The notes beneath the pieces are model-generated. The model saw nothing but the letters and a program-made list of their open reading frames with translations, had not been told where the DNA came from and searched no databases. The position numbers and the translations under genes were made by a program. A stretch of DNA of 50,353 bases from Fimbriimonadaceae bacterium (lineage in GTDB: Bacteria > Armatimonadota > Fimbriimonadia > Fimbriimonadales > Fimbriimonadaceae): the NCBI GenBank assembly GCA_025455775.1, contig JALOLT010000011.1:1-50353 (forward strand). Direction: 5' to 3'. Each line of letters opens with the position of its first letter. Positions within the stretch are counted from its first letter, which is position 1. Shown here in pieces: positions 47,344 to 50,353 of this stretch.

Positions 47344-47855
47344 GTCCTTGGGATTTTAAGCTCCTCCAGAGCTAGTTCGAGATTTATGAAGCCGCTCGCG
47401 GCGTACTGAAGCTCATTGGCTACAGATCCGAGTGTAGAGGCAACTTCGCACCTTATGCCCATCTCTCTGATTATGCTAACAACTGGAACCATATCTCCGT
47501 CGCCAGCAATAAGGCAAATGGTGTCTGCGCGGTCTAAATGGGCAAAGCGAACCATATCTATCGCCATTTCAACATCAACATTGCACTTGAAGTTACTGGA
47601 AGATGTTGGTTTTCCCAGCTTAGTTTTTACTAAGAACCCGTGTTGGCGATAAATGTTAGCGGTTTTTAAAGCTTGGTCATGTTTCTTTGGGTCAACTGGG
47701 AAATAGAGATACGAATCGATTAGGAATCGATGCTCTGACACGATATATGTCACCAGGTCCTCATAGAGCTCGGGCATCTTGGACGTGTTTACACCTAAGT
47801 CTCGAAGTGATCTCTCTAGATTTGCGTGATCTATGAAAATGGCGATCTTCTCCAT
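47340..47855 (-). CDS. NYN/LabA-type PIN-like ribonuclease domain protein
   Basis: 171 residues, essentially one NYN (DUF88/LabA) domain. The acidic residues of the metal centre are in place: IAIFIDHANLERSL (D9, N12), CNVDVEMAIDMV (D94 and D100) and CLIAGDGDMVPVVS (D119, D121). NYN domains share the PIN/5'-exonuclease fold and usually cut RNA. It is the first gene of the operon and is translationally coupled to the vWA gene, so it is the natural effector of the kinase-phosphatase switch. No ribosome site is obvious; TAGAAA ends 3 nt before the ATG. Confidence 0.9.
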   Translation of the reverse strand: MEKIAIFIDHANLERSLRDLGVNTSKMPELYEDLVTYIVSEHRFLIDSYLYFPVDPKKHDQALKTANIYRQHGFLVKTKLGKPTSSSNFKCNVDVEMAIDMVRFAHLDRADTICLIAGDGDMVPVVSIIREMGIRCEVASTLGSVANELQYAASGFINLELALEELKIPRT

Positions 47856-48106
47856 GAATTTCTACGCCGAGCCTCCCGAGCTACTGGACTGAGGAGTTCT
47901 CACATCAAACATACCCGACCATCACCAATCGATGAGTCAGGTTTTACTATGGAGTCGCGTCAGCTGACCCTGTATCGCTCGACTGATGGGATTTTGGCTC
48001 CCTTGACTCCAGGCAGTCAATCTTGCATCCGAGGGCGCGGACGTTCGAGTTCTCCCGCCCTCAGGTGAGAACGCATGGAAACTAGAAGCAAGGCGGGAGG
48101 CGGTGT

Positions 48107-48973
48107 ATGAGCCGCCTGTACGAGACCGTCACCGAGAAAATTGTAGAGTCACTTAGGCGTGGGGTCGTGCCTTGGCGAAAGCCCTGGAAGGATGCCCACG
48201 CTTTGCCGATCAACGTCGCCAGTGGCAAGGCGTACCGAGGAATCAACGTGTTCCTCCTTGGCCTGACACCCTATGCCGACCACCGCTGGCTGACGTTCAA
48301 GCAAGTTCAGGAGCGTGGTGGCAAGGTCAGACAGGGAGAGAAAGGCACACTCGTGGTGTTCTGGAAACAACTGGAGTTTGAAGAGATCGACGACAGCACT
48401 GGAGAAGTGTACAAGCGCCGGACGCCGATGCTTCGATACTTCACCGTATTCAACGTGGAGCAAGTCGACGGAATTGACTTCGCGTCGCCATATTCCGGAG
48501 AGCCGCTCGACGAGTCTCAGCGAATGGAGCGAGCCGAACTCTTGGCCCGGAGTATGCCAAATCCACCTGCCATTCATGGCAAGGCCCGATCTGCGTACTA
48601 CGTCCCTAAGGAAGACGTGGTGTACATGCCTGCATTCGAGAGGTTCGCCTCAGCCGACCACTACTACGGAACGCTCTTTCATGAGCTGGCACACGCGAGT
48701 GGTCACGAGTCGAGGCTCAACCGCAAAGGCGTGACCGAAGTCGTGCGCTTTGGCTCCAATGACTACTCCCGTGAGGAACTGGTTGCAGAACTCACGAGCG
48801 CGTTCTGTTGCGCGACCGTGGGGCTTGATAACTCCTTGACCGAGGACTCCGCCAGCTACATCAGCGGTTGGCTTGATGTTCTGGGAGACGATCCCAAGGC
48901 CGTCGTGATTGCCGCAGCTCAGGCTCAAAAGGCCGCCGACTACATCCGAGGAGTCACGTACGACTCCAAATGA
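48107..48973 (+). CDS. ardC: ArdC-like antirestriction protein
   Basis: 288 residues. The N-terminal ssDNA-binding domain has SLRRGVVPWRKPWKDAHALP, SGKAYRGINVFLLGL and GKVRQGEKGTLVVFW (about 75-89). The C-terminal zincin-like domain has TLFHELAHASGHESRLNR (about 189-206, HELAH zinc motif) and a downstream glutamate in REELVAELTSAF. ArdC proteins travel with plasmids and protect incoming DNA from restriction. GGGAGG lies 6 nt before the ATG. It is divergent from the NYN operon and ends in a clear terminator. Confidence 0.92.
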   Translation: MSRLYETVTEKIVESLRRGVVPWRKPWKDAHALPINVASGKAYRGINVFLLGLTPYADHRWLTFKQVQERGGKVRQGEKGTLVVFWKQLEFEEIDDSTGEVYKRRTPMLRYFTVFNVEQVDGIDFASPYSGEPLDESQRMERAELLARSMPNPPAIHGKARSAYYVPKEDVVYMPAFERFASADHYYGTLFHELAHASGHESRLNRKGVTEVVRFGSNDYSREELVAELTSAFCCATVGLDNSLTEDSASYISGWLDVLGDDPKAVVIAAAQAQKAADYIRGVTYDSK

Positions 48974-48984
48974 CACCCCACCAA

Positions 48985-49010
48985 ACCCCGCACCACCAGC
49001 GGGGTCTTTT
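48985..49010 (+). terminator. Intrinsic terminator of ardC-like gene
   Basis: ACCCCGC (48985-48991), loop ACCACCA, GCGGGGT (48999-49005), then CTTTT. It overlaps the last base of the convergent small gene. Confidence 0.8.
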
Positions 49011-49279
49011 CAGAGTATCCACACGATCAGAGAGAGCAGTCCGACCACCACTATCGCCGTCATGAACAGGTGAAGCTCAAGAAGCTCCTTCTGCTTGGCC
49101 CGATGATCCTGAAACGCCGCACACGACTTGCAGACGACCCTCATCCCGTACTGGCTCTGAACGAAACGCGCTCGCTCTGCGCCGTACTTCTTCTTCTCGA
49201 CCTCGCCAATCCGAACCCGCCGCCGCAATGGGCGTTCCTCGACCGAGATCAACTTGGAGCAGAGGTAGCAGCGAGGCAT
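49010..49279 (-). CDS. Small zinc-finger membrane protein
   Basis: 89 residues with CYLC near residue 4 and CKSC near residue 50 (a possible treble-clef or zinc-ribbon spaced by ~45 residues), a basic middle (RPLRRRVRIGEVEKKKYG) and one C-terminal membrane segment (LHLFMTAIVVVGLLSLIVWI). Not recognised. It is convergent with the ArdC-like gene. Confidence 0.6.
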   Translation of the reverse strand: MPRCYLCSKLISVEERPLRRRVRIGEVEKKKYGAERARFVQSQYGMRVVCKSCAAFQDHRAKQKELLELHLFMTAIVVVGLLSLIVWIL

Positions 49280-49472
49280 TGAGCCTGGTATAGCGAAAAG
49301 GTGAATGGTTGGCTAATCCAATCACGCATAAGCGATCATTCAAAGCCGCGCCAAGCTCCTTGGAAAGTCAAACGAGGGTAACCACACCCCTGCACATAGA
49401 GTAAACTCATCGGAAGTCCGCATCGAATTATGCTCACCAAGCGTCTACATTCAGGGGACGTCGTGATAGAGC

Positions 49473-50353
49473 ATGGAACTGGATGGCGGCTGGCTACTCG
49501 AAATAGGAACTGGGAAGCAACCCAGCCTGGCTGGTCTAACATACCTCTCTGATTTCTTTGCAAACGGTATGCCTCCTGGTGACGCATCCCCAGATGCCGT
49601 TTCAGTTATGGAGCGTGCTCGTGATTTTGGCGCTGTTGCTGTTTTCTTTGAGGCTAGTCGAGAGACCACTGTTTCCGTGCCATTGGCTTTGATCTTTCGC
49701 GATGATGGATCACTCAATGACTTCTCCATTCTGCACAAACGGTTGTGGAGTTGGGGAGCCGTGCCTCTGGCCTACGTTTCTAGCCCGGGAAGTGTCCTAC
49801 TCTACAGGTGTGCCCATGGCCCTGATTTCAATAAGAGTTTGGATGGCACTTACAGACCATTCGACATACTCAAAGCGACATCAACTATAGATCAAGCCTG
49901 GTGGAATGCTGAGCAACTTCGCAACGGGACGCTATGGGATGATCCAGCCATATGTGATCAATTGTTGTCGAAAGAGGATTCTGCCCCGCGCTCGCTCATA
50001 AACGCAGTAAAAGAGCTTTATGCAAGTCTGTCAGATCAAGGCTTGCTTCAAGCTCACCTCAGACGGAAGCTTTTAATAATTACGTTGCTAGTCGCGTATC
50101 TCGAAGACCGCAAGGTATTCGAGCCAGACTTCTTTTCGAAGTTCCACGAGGGCGCTAGTCGGTTTCTGGATGTTCTTCCGAATGGACCTGCTTTAGTTAA
50201 CCTTCTTTCAACATTGGAATCACGATTTAATGGTCAAGTGTTTGCATTATCAGATGATGACAAGGAGTTGCTCAAAACCAGTGCGAACTTAAGTGCCTTT
50301 GCGAACCTAGTGAACAAAAAGCTGACGCCATCCGGTCAACTTACCCTGTGGGA
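49473..50353 (+). CDS. N6-adenine DNA methyltransferase-like protein, N-terminal part (cut by window end)
   Basis: The frame runs from ATG 49473 through the right edge (293 codons visible). The first ~130 residues (VFFEASRETTVSVPLALIFR, LHKRLWSWGAVPLAYV, VLLYRCAHGPDF) resemble the N-terminal domain of type IIG and other N6-adenine methylases. Further on, LLIITLLVAYLEDRKVFEPD and LESRFNGQVFALSDDD resemble the helical segment found just before the catalytic domain (pattern FLRYLEDR...FNGDLF). The catalytic NPPY motif would lie beyond the edge. Probably a restriction-modification or related defence enzyme. Its AT-richer composition resembles the NYN operon. Confidence 0.65.
   Translation, partial: MELDGGWLLEIGTGKQPSLAGLTYLSDFFANGMPPGDASPDAVSVMERARDFGAVAVFFEASRETTVSVPLALIFRDDGSLNDFSILHKRLWSWGAVPLAYVSSPGSVLLYRCAHGPDFNKSLDGTYRPFDILKATSTIDQAWWNAEQLRNGTLWDDPAICDQLLSKEDSAPRSLINAVKELYASLSDQGLLQAHLRRKLLIITLLVAYLEDRKVFEPDFFSKFHEGASRFLDVLPNGPALVNLLSTLESRFNGQVFALSDDDKELLKTSANLSAFANLVNKKLTPSGQLTLW

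Noticed and set aside
47826-48068. 80-codon plus-strand frame before ardC
   Set aside because: It begins inside the NYN gene antisense, has no family features, and ends in the ardC leader.
1-50353. CRISPR array
   Set aside because: No series of regularly spaced repeats was seen; the only direct repeats are pairs (29588/29611 and 39739/39806).

Overview
The window looks like a chromosomal segment of a diderm bacterium of moderate GC. Nothing in it fixes the taxon. An OstA/LptD-like outer-membrane biogenesis protein, a DUF1800 protein, weak or absent Shine-Dalgarno sites and many -10-like hexamers lying 5-9 nt before start codons would fit Armatimonadota (Fimbriimonadia-like), but this is inference and no marker gene search was possible.

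Positions 1-34140 are ordinary, very compact core chromosome. In order: an acyl-ACP desaturase-like diiron enzyme, a secreted M28 peptidase, gcvH, trmD, small secreted, zinc-ribbon and membrane proteins, a CBS protein, a Bcp peroxiredoxin, panB-panC, tRNA-Thr(UGU), an MFS exporter, a KefB-type antiporter, TMEM14 and YgfZ proteins, a DUF2993 protein, a family 2 glycosyltransferase, dihydroorotase, a GNAT acetyltransferase, lipoprotein MsrA, a DUF1800 protein and the LptD-like protein. Next come a coupled run of ECF sigma factor, small membrane protein, large membrane protein and GlnD, then a trkA pair, a degenerate 2H phosphoesterase, a GC-rich gene-poor stretch with a possible IS-end relic (29404-30297), nadE, and a penicillin-acylase-family hydrolase. 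Convergent genes repeatedly share overlapping stop codons.

At tRNA-Glu(CUC) (34140-34216) an integrated element begins and runs off the right edge. A large serine recombinase reads antisense into the tRNA and stops at its anticodon. The element carries a mobilisation module (replication-relaxation family protein plus VirD4/TraD-like ATPase) facing an HTH-TPR regulator across a 20-bp divergent gap built as an inverted repeat. It also has a second serine recombinase, a RadC-like protein, an XRE-type regulator, an Mrr-like protein, an initiator-like winged-helix protein followed by an origin-like region (DnaA boxes and tandem hairpins), an ArdC antirestriction protein, and at the right edge the start of an N6-adenine DNA methyltransferase.

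The most striking content is a coupled four-gene operon at 44693-47855, possibly with a fifth small gene (44385-44633). It encodes a NYN/LabA-type ribonuclease-like protein, a vWA protein, a PP2C phosphatase and a Ser/Thr kinase. The last three resemble the TerY-P triad (vWA + PP2C + kinase). Their coupling to a NYN nuclease in an island with ArdC and a DNA methylase suggests a phosphorylation-controlled RNA-cleaving stress or anti-phage system. That role is inference.
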